DNA from: Actinomycetales bacterium
Lineage (GTDB): Bacteria > Actinomycetota > Actinomycetes > S36-B12
Assembly (NCBI GenBank): GCA_016125355.1
Contig: WGLX01000004.1
Span: 1 to 64,000, forward strand
DNA length: 64,000 nt
Direction: 5' to 3'
The notes beneath the pieces were generated by a model that worked only from the letters and a program-made list of their open reading frames with translations, had not been told where the DNA came from and did no database searches. The position numbers and the translations under genes are program-made. Below, piece after piece: positions 26,598 to 34,678 of this stretch (the first letter of the stretch is position 1; each line of letters opens with the position of its first letter).

Positions 26598-27320
26598 ATG
26601 GACCAGACTGCGCGTGTGCGCGAACAGTTGAGACGCCTGAAGCCGTCGCATTCCGTGCCCGTCACTCCCTGGCGGTCGACGTCGCGCTGGCGCACGAACC
26701 CCGGCACGTTCGTCATCCTCATCGTCGGGCTGTGGCTGTTCGGTACGGGCGAGGCGATGCTTGTGGACTCGACGCTGGGCACCTCACCGTGGACGGTCCT
26801 CGCCCAGGGCCTCAGCACCCGACTGCCGCTCTCGATCGGCGCCGCGACCCTGTTCACCAGCCTCGTGGTCCTGCTGCTGTGGATTCCGCTGCGCGAGCGT
26901 CCGGGGCTCGGCACCATCGCGAATGCCGTCGTCATCGCCCTGTCCCTCCAGGTCAGCATCACGTTCCTCCCGGAGCCGACGGCGGTCGGCTGGCGACTGC
27001 TGATGGTCTTCGGCGGCATCGCGCTGATCGGGTTCGGCAGCGGCCTGTACCTGACGACCAACCTCGGCCCCGGACCGCGCGACGGGTGGATGACCGGCAT
27101 CCACGTGCGGACCGGGTGGCCGATCAGCGCGGTCCGCCTCGGGATCGAGGTGACCGTCGTGGTGATCGGCTGGCTGCTGGGCGGCACCGTGGGCATCGGC
27201 ACCGTGCTGTTCGCGCTGCTGATCGGGCCGTCGGTGGGGTACGGACTGAAGCTGGTGGGCGTGGTCGGCGGCTCTTCGCGTTCCGTCGAGGACGAGTCCA
27301 GCCCGGAGACCGAGGCCTAG
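26598..27320 (+). CDS. YczE/YyaS/YitT-type membrane protein
   Basis: A 240-residue integral membrane protein with about five to six spans beginning near residue 38. It has the family's conserved GTSPWTVLAQGL near residues 61-72 and NLGPGPRDGWMTG in the second half. YczE proteins in bacilli influence lipopeptide production, but no general function is established. It ends 9 nt before the histidine phosphatase gene, so the two are likely co-transcribed. Confidence 0.82.
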   Translation: MDQTARVREQLRRLKPSHSVPVTPWRSTSRWRTNPGTFVILIVGLWLFGTGEAMLVDSTLGTSPWTVLAQGLSTRLPLSIGAATLFTSLVVLLLWIPLRERPGLGTIANAVVIALSLQVSITFLPEPTAVGWRLLMVFGGIALIGFGSGLYLTTNLGPGPRDGWMTGIHVRTGWPISAVRLGIEVTVVVIGWLLGGTVGIGTVLFALLIGPSVGYGLKLVGVVGGSSRSVEDESSPETEA

Positions 27321-27329
27321 GCTCGAGCG

Positions 27330-27920
27330 ATGGATGCCGCGATCTGGCTGGTCCGCCACGGGCAGACCGAGTGGAGCCGCGACGGTCGGCACACCGGTCA
27401 CACTGACGTGCCCCTGACGCCGGAGGGCGAGAAGCAGGCCGACGCGGTGCGGGCGGAACTGGCCGACGTGCGGCCCGCCCTCGTGCTGTGCAGCCCCCTG
27501 ACCCGGGCCCGCGAGACGGCTCGGCGTGCCGGCCTGGTCCCGGACGAGATCACTGACGACCTGCGCGAGTGGGACTACGGCGCGTGGGAGGGGCGCACGA
27601 CCGCGGACATCCGCGCCAGCCTGGCCGACCCGTCGTGGCTGATCTGGGACCACCCCATCCCGCCCGGGGACACCCCCGGCGAGCAGCTGGACCAGGTGGC
27701 CGTGCGCGTCGAGCGGATCCTCGCGCGCTGCCTTCCGGTCGTCGAGGCCGGAGGTGACTGCGTCCTCGTCGCGCACGGCCACGTGCTGCGCATCCTGACC
27801 GCGCGGTGGCTGGACCTGCCGCCCGTCGACGGGCGCCTGTTCGCCCTCGACCCGGCCCGGGTCTCCGCCCTCGGCTTCGAGCACGAGCAGCACGTCATCC
27901 GGCGGTGGAACTCCGACTGA
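27330..27920 (+). CDS. histidine phosphatase family protein
   Basis: A 196-residue enzyme of the phosphoglycerate-mutase-like superfamily. The catalytic RHG motif is at residues 9-11 (VRHGQTEWS), with the second His in VAHGHVLR near 147-152 and an acidic residue in the DLREWDYG segment. Most actinobacterial members of this size are broad phosphatases rather than mutases. Starts at an ATG 9 nt after the YczE-like gene. Confidence 0.88.
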   Translation: MDAAIWLVRHGQTEWSRDGRHTGHTDVPLTPEGEKQADAVRAELADVRPALVLCSPLTRARETARRAGLVPDEITDDLREWDYGAWEGRTTADIRASLADPSWLIWDHPIPPGDTPGEQLDQVAVRVERILARCLPVVEAGGDCVLVAHGHVLRILTARWLDLPPVDGRLFALDPARVSALGFEHEQHVIRRWNSD

Positions 27921-27951
27921 TCCGGTCGTCTCCCTATGCCAGCATGGGGCC

Positions 27952-28149
27952 GTGCTCGATGACGCCACCCGACGCGCGCTGCGCTTCTCGCTCTTCCTGC
28001 AGGTCTTCGCCGCCGTCATGATGTCGGTCGCCCTCATCGTCCGGGCGGCCACCACCGGCTGGGACGGGATCACCGGCATCCTCGCCCTGGCGGTGGCGGT
28101 CATCCTCTCCGCGGTCGTCTGGACGTCGCGTCGACTCAGAGCGGGATGA
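27952..28149 (+). CDS. small two-span membrane protein (65 aa)
   Basis: A 65-residue protein starting at a GTG, with two hydrophobic segments (about 14-32 and 40-57) joined by a short polar loop and a basic C-terminus. No family recognised. It lies 31 nt after the histidine phosphatase gene on the same strand. Confidence 0.6.
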   Translation: MLDDATRRALRFSLFLQVFAAVMMSVALIVRAATTGWDGITGILALAVAVILSAVVWTSRRLRAG

Positions 28150-28168
28150 TGTCCGGAAATATTGAACT

Positions 28169-28198
28169 TTGACCGGATGAATTGCGGCTTGCTAGCCT
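28169..28198 (+). promoter_or_regulatory. predicted promoter of the DUF6421 operon
   Basis: TTGACC (28169-28174), an 18-nt spacer, and TAGCCT (28193-28198), 41 nt before the ATG of the DUF6421 gene, which has a GGAG site. The local sequence is less GC-rich than its surroundings. Confidence 0.5.
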
Positions 28199-28239
28199 CG
28201 GCGGCGAAGAAGTTCCCCCGACCGTCCTCCGGAGTCCCC

Positions 28240-30336
28240 ATGCGCCCGCTCGCCCGCGTCCTCATCGACGAGTCCCACCGCCAGGCCTGGACCACCCGCC
28301 CTGAGGTGGCGGCGCTCATGAACCCGGTCAACCCCGCCGACGCCTCCTATGCCGTTGCAGCGGACGCCGCCCGCGCCGCCGGGCTCGATGTCCAGGTGCA
28401 CGCCCGCGGACCCCTCGATGACGACGCCCTCGCGGGCTTCGACGTGCTGGTCCTGCCGCACGCGGCCGACGACGCGTGGGAGCACACGACCGGCGAAGGC
28501 TCCCCTCGCCTGGCCATCGACGAGCTCGACGCGATCGAGCGCTTCGTCCACAGCGGCGGCGGGCTGCTGATCCTCGCGGAGACCGAGCAGGCCAAGTACG
28601 GCAACAACCTCGGCGACCTCGCCCTGCAGTTCGGCATCGCCATCGACAACGTGACGGTGCAGGATCCCGGTCACTGCTTCAACGACGTGCCGACGTGGGT
28701 CCTCGCCGACCTGCAGTCCGGTCCGCGCCACGACCTCGTGGCGCGGGTGGGCGATGCCTGCTTCTACCGGGCGGGCGCCCTGCGCGCGGCCGCGGCCGAC
28801 GGCGCCCTCGGCCTCGAGACGGTGGCGAGGACGTCCGCGTCCGCGGATCCCGCAGGAGCAGGACTCATCCTCACCTCCACGCTCAGCAGCGGTCGGGTGG
28901 TCGTCGCCGCCGACTCCGACCTCTTCGGCGACGACTCCATCGGCGACCTCGACAACCGGCAGCTCTGGCTGAACCTCGTCACCTGGGCCGCGGGCAGCCG
29001 CACCGCGACCAGCCAGGACTCCTCGCTCCCCGCGCACTGGACCGCCACCGATCCTTCGTGGACGAGCCTCGTGGCCGCCGTCGAGGCACTGCGCCCGCTC
29101 CAGGAGAAGGACGGCGCGATCGACCCCACCGAGGCGGACAGCGCAGCGCCGCTCGTCGACAAGGTGTGCGAGGCGGTCGAGGCGCTCGCGCCGAGGTTCC
29201 CGCACCAGGCTGACCACCTCGCCGCCACGGTTCGCGACCTGCGCGCGTGGGCGGCGGGCGGCTTCACGGTGCCCGACTTCGTCGAGTCGCTCGAGCTGTT
29301 CCGTCCCGACCAGCACCGCCACGACGGAGTCGAGAACCTCGTCGTGTTCCCCATGTACACGCAGAACGGGAACCCCAACCGCAACCTCGAGGCCGTGGTC
29401 ACCCGCACCTTCTGGCCCGACTGGCTGGCCGAGCAGGAGCGGACGTACGACAACGCCGCCTTCGTGCCGATCGAGTTCGTCGGCTTCACCAGCGGCTACG
29501 ACACGCACTCCGCGGTGCTCTTCCCTGAGACCGTCGCCACCAGCCGTGTCATCGACTTCCACTGGGGCGGCATCTTCTGCGACCGCGAGGCGGCCCGCTT
29601 CCGCAAGGTCGCCCGTGCGGCCAGTGACACCCTCCGGCTGAGCCTGCCGCCGGACGTCGACCTGCTCTTGGGCAGCCAGCAGCTCGCCCAGGAGACATTC
29701 GTCCTGTGGGACCTCATCCACGACCGCACGCACAGTCGGGGCGACCTGCCGTTCGACCCGTTCATGATCAAGCAGCGGATGCCCTACTGGATGTACGCCC
29801 TCGAGGAGCTGCGCTGCGACCTGTCGACGTACCGCGAGACGCTCGCCCTTGATGCGTCCGGCGTCTACCTCGGTCGCTTCATCCGCCATGCCATCGTCTT
29901 CGACCGGCTCTTCCGCTTCCCGATCACCGGCGCCCGGGTGCGCAACTACGACGGCCTCGGCGGACAGATCATGTTCGCGTGGCTCCACCGGCGGGGCGTT
30001 CTTCGCTGGACCGACAACACCCTCAGCGTCGACTGGGCCTCCCTCGACGGCGCGATGCTCGAGCTCACCGAGGCCGTCGAGGAGCTCTACCACGGGGGCA
30101 TCGACCGTTCCAGGATCGCCCAGTGGATGGCCGCGCACGCATTCGTCAGCGGCCTCGTCGAGCCCCACCCGGCGTCGGTCTGGGCCAAGGGGGCTGACGC
30201 GCTGCCCCTCGACGGTGATATCAAGGTGGCTGTGGATGCCGTGCTGCCGGATGAGTTCCCCCTCAACGTGTTCTACGAGGCGCTGAAGCGCAAGCTCACG
30301 CCGACGATCGACGCCACCGCGGGGATCGCCGCATGA
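28240..30336 (+). CDS. DUF6421 family protein
   Basis: A 698-residue cytosolic protein. Residues 1-250 look like a Rossmann-like glutamine-amidotransferase/DUF4350-type domain (VLVLPHAADD, then HSGGGLLILAETE). Residues from about 290 on match the DUF6421 family, which I know only as conserved in actinomycetes. The C-terminal domain has an HDRTH pair (H494, H498) followed by EELRCD (E522, E523, D527), an arrangement that could bind a metal. I use the ATG at 28240, with GGAG before it, not the longer frame. It overlaps the SDR gene by 4 nt and is transcribed with it and a threonine aldolase. Confidence 0.75.
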   Translation: MRPLARVLIDESHRQAWTTRPEVAALMNPVNPADASYAVAADAARAAGLDVQVHARGPLDDDALAGFDVLVLPHAADDAWEHTTGEGSPRLAIDELDAIERFVHSGGGLLILAETEQAKYGNNLGDLALQFGIAIDNVTVQDPGHCFNDVPTWVLADLQSGPRHDLVARVGDACFYRAGALRAAAADGALGLETVARTSASADPAGAGLILTSTLSSGRVVVAADSDLFGDDSIGDLDNRQLWLNLVTWAAGSRTATSQDSSLPAHWTATDPSWTSLVAAVEALRPLQEKDGAIDPTEADSAAPLVDKVCEAVEALAPRFPHQADHLAATVRDLRAWAAGGFTVPDFVESLELFRPDQHRHDGVENLVVFPMYTQNGNPNRNLEAVVTRTFWPDWLAEQERTYDNAAFVPIEFVGFTSGYDTHSAVLFPETVATSRVIDFHWGGIFCDREAARFRKVARAASDTLRLSLPPDVDLLLGSQQLAQETFVLWDLIHDRTHSRGDLPFDPFMIKQRMPYWMYALEELRCDLSTYRETLALDASGVYLGRFIRHAIVFDRLFRFPITGARVRNYDGLGGQIMFAWLHRRGVLRWTDNTLSVDWASLDGAMLELTEAVEELYHGGIDRSRIAQWMAAHAFVSGLVEPHPASVWAKGADALPLDGDIKVAVDAVLPDEFPLNVFYEALKRKLTPTIDATAGIAA

Positions 30337-31040
30337 CGCCGGTCGCGATCGTCGCCGGTGCCGGCGGGGGAGGCCGTGCCACGTCCGTCGCCCTGGCGCG
30401 ACGGGGCTACTACGTCGTGATCCTCGACGCGCACCCCGAGCCGGCGGAGGACGCGCTCCTGGACGTCGTCGACGCGGGCGGTGCCGGCGAGGGCCACGCC
30501 GTGGACCTCCTCGACCTCGAGGCGACGTCGGCACTGCGGGCCGACCTCGCCACGAGGCTCGGTCGCGTCGACGTGATCGTCCACCTCGTCGGCGGCTGGC
30601 GCGGCAGCGCCGGCGTCGACGCGGATGCGGTCCAGAACTGGCGCGCCCTGCACCCGCCCATCGTGGACACGCTGGCGATCCTCACCGCCGTGTTCAACGA
30701 CGACCTGCAGAAGGCGCCCGCCGGGCGCGCCTTCATGGTCACGAGCACGGCGGCGTCCCGGCCGACCGCCGGCAACGTCGCCTACGCCTCCGCCAAGGCC
30801 GCCGCCGAGGCATGGATGGCCGGCCTGGCCCACGCCTGGCGGGACACCTCGGCGGCCTCCGTCGTCGTCGCCGTCAAGGCGCTCCTGACCGATGCCATGC
30901 AGGATGCCGAACCGGAGAAGGACTTCACCGGCTACACCCACGTGACCGTGCTGGGCGAGGCGATCGCCGAGGCGGCGGCCGGCCCCGTGGAGAACGGGTC
31001 GCGACTCGATCTGACGGCTGCGGGATACTCCCCGGCATGA
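30333..31040 (+). CDS. SDR family oxidoreductase
   Basis: A 235-residue short-chain dehydrogenase/reductase. The cofactor loop is AGAGGGGRA near residues 8-16 and the active-site pair is in YASAK (Y and K four apart), preceded by the catalytic Ser in STAAS. Substrate unknown. It overlaps DUF6421 and the aldolase by 4 nt each, so the three are translationally coupled. One can infer a pathway on a beta-hydroxy amino acid or a derivative, but not the compound. Confidence 0.85.
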   Translation: MTPVAIVAGAGGGGRATSVALARRGYYVVILDAHPEPAEDALLDVVDAGGAGEGHAVDLLDLEATSALRADLATRLGRVDVIVHLVGGWRGSAGVDADAVQNWRALHPPIVDTLAILTAVFNDDLQKAPAGRAFMVTSTAASRPTAGNVAYASAKAAAEAWMAGLAHAWRDTSAASVVVAVKALLTDAMQDAEPEKDFTGYTHVTVLGEAIAEAAAGPVENGSRLDLTAAGYSPA

Positions 31041-32095
31041 CGACGTCGACCCAGCAGGCCACGTGGCGCGGATTCGCCAGCGACAACTACGCGGGCGTCC
31101 ACCCCGAGATCCTCGACGCCATCGTGCGCGCGAATGCCGGGCACCAGGTGGCGTACGGCGACGATGACATCACGTCGGCCCTGAACGATGCGATCAAGGA
31201 CCACTTCGGGCCGGTCGCGGAGGTGTTCCCGGTCTTCAACGGCACGGGTGCCAACGTGGTCGCGCTGCAGGCCATGACCCGTCGGTGGGAGGCCGTCGTC
31301 TGCGCCGCCACCGCGCACGTCAACGTGGACGAGGGGGGTGCGCCCGAGCACGGGGCGGGGCTGAAGCTCTGGACCATCCCCACGCCGGACGGCAAGCTCA
31401 CCCCCGAGCTCATCGACACCCAGGCGTGGGGCTTCGGCGACGTGCACCGCGCCCAGCCCGGTGCCGTCACCATCACCCAGTCCACCGAGCTCGGCACGGT
31501 CTACACCGTCGACGAGATTCGCGCGATCACCGACCACGCGCACCGGCTCGGCATGCGGGTGCACCTCGACGGGGCCCGACTCGCCAATGCCGCCGTCGCA
31601 CTCGGCACCGACCTGCGCACCTTCACCACCGACGCCGGCGTCGACGCCATCTCCTTCGGGGGCACCAAGAACGGCGCCATGCTCAGCGAGGCCGTCGTGA
31701 TCCTCGACCCCGTGGCCGCTCCCGGCGTCGACTACCTGCGCAAGTCCTCCATGCAGCTGGCGAGCAAGATGCGCTTCATCTCGGCCCAGCTGCTCGCGCT
31801 GCTGACCGACGACCTGTGGCGGCGCAATGCCACGCACGCGAATGCGATGGCCCACGAGCTCGCATCCCGCGTGGCGGCCATCCCGGGCGTCACCATCGCC
31901 CGGCCGTCCCAGGCGAATGCCGTCTTCGCCATCCTCCCCGCCGATGTCACCGCTCGGCTGCAGGAGCGGTTCCGCTTCTACACGTGGGACCAGACGACCG
32001 GCGAGGTGCGCTGGATGTGCTCGTGGGACACCACCACGGAGGACGTGGATGCCTTCGCCGCGGCCATCGCCGAGGAGATGTCCGCCACCCACTGA
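31037..32095 (+). CDS. ltaE: low-specificity L-threonine aldolase
   Basis: PLP enzyme that cleaves threonine or other beta-hydroxy-alpha-amino acids to glycine and an aldehyde. The 352-residue protein starts with the family's FASDNYAGVHPE and has the cofactor lysine in SFGGTKNG, preceded by HLDGARLANA. The ATG at 31037 overlaps the SDR stop by 4 nt. It ends the operon; a 55-bp palindrome begins 4 nt after its stop. Confidence 0.92.
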   Translation: MTTSTQQATWRGFASDNYAGVHPEILDAIVRANAGHQVAYGDDDITSALNDAIKDHFGPVAEVFPVFNGTGANVVALQAMTRRWEAVVCAATAHVNVDEGGAPEHGAGLKLWTIPTPDGKLTPELIDTQAWGFGDVHRAQPGAVTITQSTELGTVYTVDEIRAITDHAHRLGMRVHLDGARLANAAVALGTDLRTFTTDAGVDAISFGGTKNGAMLSEAVVILDPVAAPGVDYLRKSSMQLASKMRFISAQLLALLTDDLWRRNATHANAMAHELASRVAAIPGVTIARPSQANAVFAILPADVTARLQERFRFYTWDQTTGEVRWMCSWDTTTEDVDAFAAAIAEEMSATH

Positions 32096-32098
32096 GCC

Positions 32099-32153
32099 AA
32101 TCCCACGCGCAGCGTCATATCAGCGTCCCTGATGTGACGCGGGGGGTGGGATT
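32099..32153. repeat. 55-bp palindromic element, copy A
   Basis: Architecture AATCCCAC-N5-GCGTCA-N17-TGACGC-N5-GTGGGATT, with an inner ATCAG/CTGAT pair. It fills the gap between the convergent ltaE and PH-domain genes almost exactly. A second copy with the same arms and identical spacing is at 47773-47827. It probably acts as a bidirectional terminator and may be a dispersed REP-like family. Confidence 0.75.
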
Positions 32154-32154
32154 C

Positions 32155-33546
32155 CTAGGAGTCTGCGGCCCAGCGGGTTCCGTGGTCGCCCCGCCGACCT
32201 TCGGCCGCGCGCAGCACCTCGTCGTCGGCCACCTGCCGCGCCTGGCCCGCATCGAGGTGCAGTCCGACGATGTGCACCGGGCCGGGAGTCGAGTCGACGT
32301 GCACACTCGCCAGCTGCAGTGCCCGCTCCCACGGGCCCTGGGTCAGCCGGACCGACTGCGCCCGCACGTGCGGGATCACCGTGAGCCGTCGGGTGACCCG
32401 TCCGCGCCGGGCCGCGAAGACCCGGTCGTCCCACGCCACCGCGAGCCGCCCGCCCTGGATCGGGGAACGCCGCCACACCCGGGCGGGTGCGGGCTGCCAG
32501 TCCAGCCGGTCGAGGTCGAGGCCGGGCAGCACCCGTCCGATCACCTCGAGGGCGACCGACCGCTCGGCTACGGGGAGCAGCAGCGTCTCCTCCTTGTTGC
32601 CTCCGGAGTCCCCACCGCCTACGCCGGCGATGTTCACCTTGACCCGCACCCACCGGTAGCGCCGCCACAGCAGCGGCTCGACGATCTCGATCGCCTGCAC
32701 CCGCCCCGGCGGGACCGTGCGGGTCTCGCGTTTGGCGAGCCCGAAGTGCAGTCGCAGTCCGTCCGGGGACTCGCTGACCGTGAAGTCGAAGTACTTCATG
32801 AACTCAGCGACCACGAGCACGATCGGGAGACCACCGGTCACCAGGGCGAGGCCCACTGCGCCCCAGCCTCCGCTGAGGAACGAGGTCAGGACGATGAGGA
32901 CGGTCAGCAGGAGCAGCACCGCGGTCGTGGTCCGCAGGAACAGGGAGACCGCCAGCTCCTTCGCGGGCACCTTCACGATGGGCGCCTCCGGCGCCTCCAC
33001 CGTGTCGTGGCGAAGTCCCGCCGCCCGCGCCAGCACCTCATTGCGCAGGGCCCGACCCTCAGCAAGGGTGAGGAAGCGGAGCCTGACCCGCGAGTCGTGC
33101 GTGCCGGCAACCTCGATGGACACCTCGGCCATCGAGAAGATGCGAGCGGCGAGCGGCTGCGTGACGTCGACCGTCTGCAGGCGGCTGAGCTGAAGCCGGC
33201 GCTGCCGCTTCGTCAGGACCCCCGAGTCGACGCGGAAGTCGCCATCGTCATCGAACCAGTACCAGGTGTTGCGCCACACGAGGTACTGCCAGGCGGCGAC
33301 GAGGATGGCGACAACGAGGCCGCCGAGGATCGCCACCGCGATGGAGACGGCGCCGAAACGGATGAGGCCGCCGCCGCCGAACGCCAGCAGCAGGATGATG
33401 CCGATCGGCAGCGCCGAGGCACCGTGCACGAGCGGCGAGATCGGGTGGAGGCGACGTCGGCCACGCTCATCCTCGGTCCCACGGCCCGGCAGGCGCAGCC
33501 CCAGGCCGAGGTCGTCACCGATGTTGGACGGGTCGGGCGTCGTCAC
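32155..33546 (-). CDS. bacterial PH-domain (YdbT-like) membrane protein
   Basis: A 463-residue membrane protein with two pairs of spans (about 42-88 and 205-258), each followed by a bacterial PH domain of the bPH_2 type (segment RLQLSRLQTVDVTQPL after the first, and RVQAIEIVEPLLWRR after the second), plus a third PH-like region near the C-terminus. Such proteins are membrane scaffolds of unknown role. The GTG start at 33546 overlaps the stop of the smaller PH protein by 4 nt, so they probably form a complex. Confidence 0.82.
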   Translation of the reverse strand: MTTPDPSNIGDDLGLGLRLPGRGTEDERGRRRLHPISPLVHGASALPIGIILLLAFGGGGLIRFGAVSIAVAILGGLVVAILVAAWQYLVWRNTWYWFDDDGDFRVDSGVLTKRQRRLQLSRLQTVDVTQPLAARIFSMAEVSIEVAGTHDSRVRLRFLTLAEGRALRNEVLARAAGLRHDTVEAPEAPIVKVPAKELAVSLFLRTTTAVLLLLTVLIVLTSFLSGGWGAVGLALVTGGLPIVLVVAEFMKYFDFTVSESPDGLRLHFGLAKRETRTVPPGRVQAIEIVEPLLWRRYRWVRVKVNIAGVGGGDSGGNKEETLLLPVAERSVALEVIGRVLPGLDLDRLDWQPAPARVWRRSPIQGGRLAVAWDDRVFAARRGRVTRRLTVIPHVRAQSVRLTQGPWERALQLASVHVDSTPGPVHIVGLHLDAGQARQVADDEVLRAAEGRRGDHGTRWAADS

Positions 33547-34043
33547 AGCCCGGCGCTCCGTTCCTCACCCCGCCGTGCGAGTCGGTCCCGGAGATCGGCG
33601 GCCACGTCGGGCTCCAGGCCCGGGATGCTGGCATCGGTCGTCGCCGCCGCCGTGTGCAGCTGCACCGTCGTGACTCCGAGCCACCGATCGATGGGTCCGG
33701 CCTTGACGTCGACAAGCTGCATCCGGCCGTAGGGGACGATGACGAGTCGACGGAACAGGATCCCGCTGGTCACAAGGAGGTCGTCACCGCGCTCCGCGTA
33801 CCCGAAGGACCTCACGCGCCGGCCGATCAGCCACCAGAGCCAGATGAAGACCACCACGGCCGCCGCCAGCGCGGCGACCGGGATCCACTGCGGTATTCCC
33901 GGCAGGACGAACAGCACGATCACCCCGGCAACGACGAGCAGGTACACCAGCGCAAGCGTGATACGGCGCGCCGTGATGAGCCTCGACGAGACCGGATGCC
34001 AACCCTCGCTCCAGCTGAATGCCTGTTCGGTGCGATCGGCCAT
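33543..34043 (-). CDS. bacterial PH-domain membrane protein (YdbS-like)
   Basis: A 166-residue protein with two spans (about 30-75) and one bPH_2 domain after them, with the typical VPYGRMQLVDVKAGPIDRWLG segment. It pairs with the larger PH protein just downstream, the same small-large arrangement as YdbS-YdbT of bacilli. Starts at an ATG. Confidence 0.85.
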   Translation of the reverse strand: MADRTEQAFSWSEGWHPVSSRLITARRITLALVYLLVVAGVIVLFVLPGIPQWIPVAALAAAVVVFIWLWWLIGRRVRSFGYAERGDDLLVTSGILFRRLVIVPYGRMQLVDVKAGPIDRWLGVTTVQLHTAAATTDASIPGLEPDVAADLRDRLARRGEERSAGL

Positions 34044-34071
34044 GACAGCAGGCTAGCCAGTCGGCGCGCCG

Positions 34072-34515
34072 TCAGGGGATCAGCGGCGGGCGGTTCTCGA
34101 ACGCGGTGGAGAGCACGATGGTGCTGCGCGTGGAGACGTTCGCCGCTGCCCGGATCCGGGCCAGCAGGTCCTCGAGGTCGGCGGGCTCGGCGACGCGGAC
34201 CTTCAGGACATAGGCATAGGAGCCGGCCACCGACCAGCACGACTCCACCTCCGGGATGCCCGCCAGCCGCTCGGGTACGTCATCGGGCGCCGCGGGATCG
34301 ATGGGTGTCAACGACACGAAGGCGGTCAGGGGCAGGCCGACGCTCCGGTAGTCGATCTCCGCCCGGTAGCCATGGATGATGCCGCGCTGCTCGAGCCTCT
34401 TGACCCGCTGATGCAGTGCGGAGGTGGACAGTCCGGTCTCGCGGGCCACATCGGCGAAGGACATCCGACCGTCGCGGCAGAGCAGGTCGATGATGCGTCG
34501 GTCGAGTTCCTCCAC
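34072..34515 (-). CDS. Lrp/AsnC family transcriptional regulator
   Basis: A 147-residue regulator with an N-terminal winged helix-turn-helix (DRRIIDLLCRDGR, then SFADVARETGLS) and a C-terminal RAM ligand-binding domain (AFVSLTPID to the end). Such proteins respond to amino acids. It starts at a GTG and is divergent from the thiamine operon. Its target is not evident; the threonine aldolase or the PH genes are within 3 kb. Confidence 0.92.
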   Translation of the reverse strand: MEELDRRIIDLLCRDGRMSFADVARETGLSTSALHQRVKRLEQRGIIHGYRAEIDYRSVGLPLTAFVSLTPIDPAAPDDVPERLAGIPEVESCWSVAGSYAYVLKVRVAEPADLEDLLARIRAAANVSTRSTIVLSTAFENRPPLIP

Positions 34516-34588
34516 GGGGCCAGCCTGTCAGAGCGCGGGACGAGACGCCCGGCAAGTCCGCGTTCCGCCTCCGATATCCTCGTCCCGA

Positions 34589-34674
34589 AAGGGGAGCTCG
34601 CGAGATCGGCGGGCTGAGAGGGTGGCCGCTCCCACCGACCCACAACCTGATCTGGGTAATGCCAGCGGAGGGAG
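34589..34674 (+). ncRNA. TPP riboswitch (THI element)
   Basis: The conserved cores of the thiamine pyrophosphate aptamer are both present: GGGCTGAGAGGGTGG at about 34610-34624 and ACCTGATCTGGGTAATGCCA at 34645-34664, followed by GCGGAGGGAG. The aptamer's 3' strand contains the GGAGGGAG ribosome site 3-10 nt before the thiB ATG, so TPP binding likely hides the ribosome site and blocks translation of the transporter. Confidence 0.95.
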
Positions 34675-34678
34675 ACCC

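Noticed and set aside
28192-30534. 780-codon minus-strand open frame opposite DUF6421
   Set aside because: Shadow frame; the forward gene has a promoter, a ribosome site and coupled neighbours.
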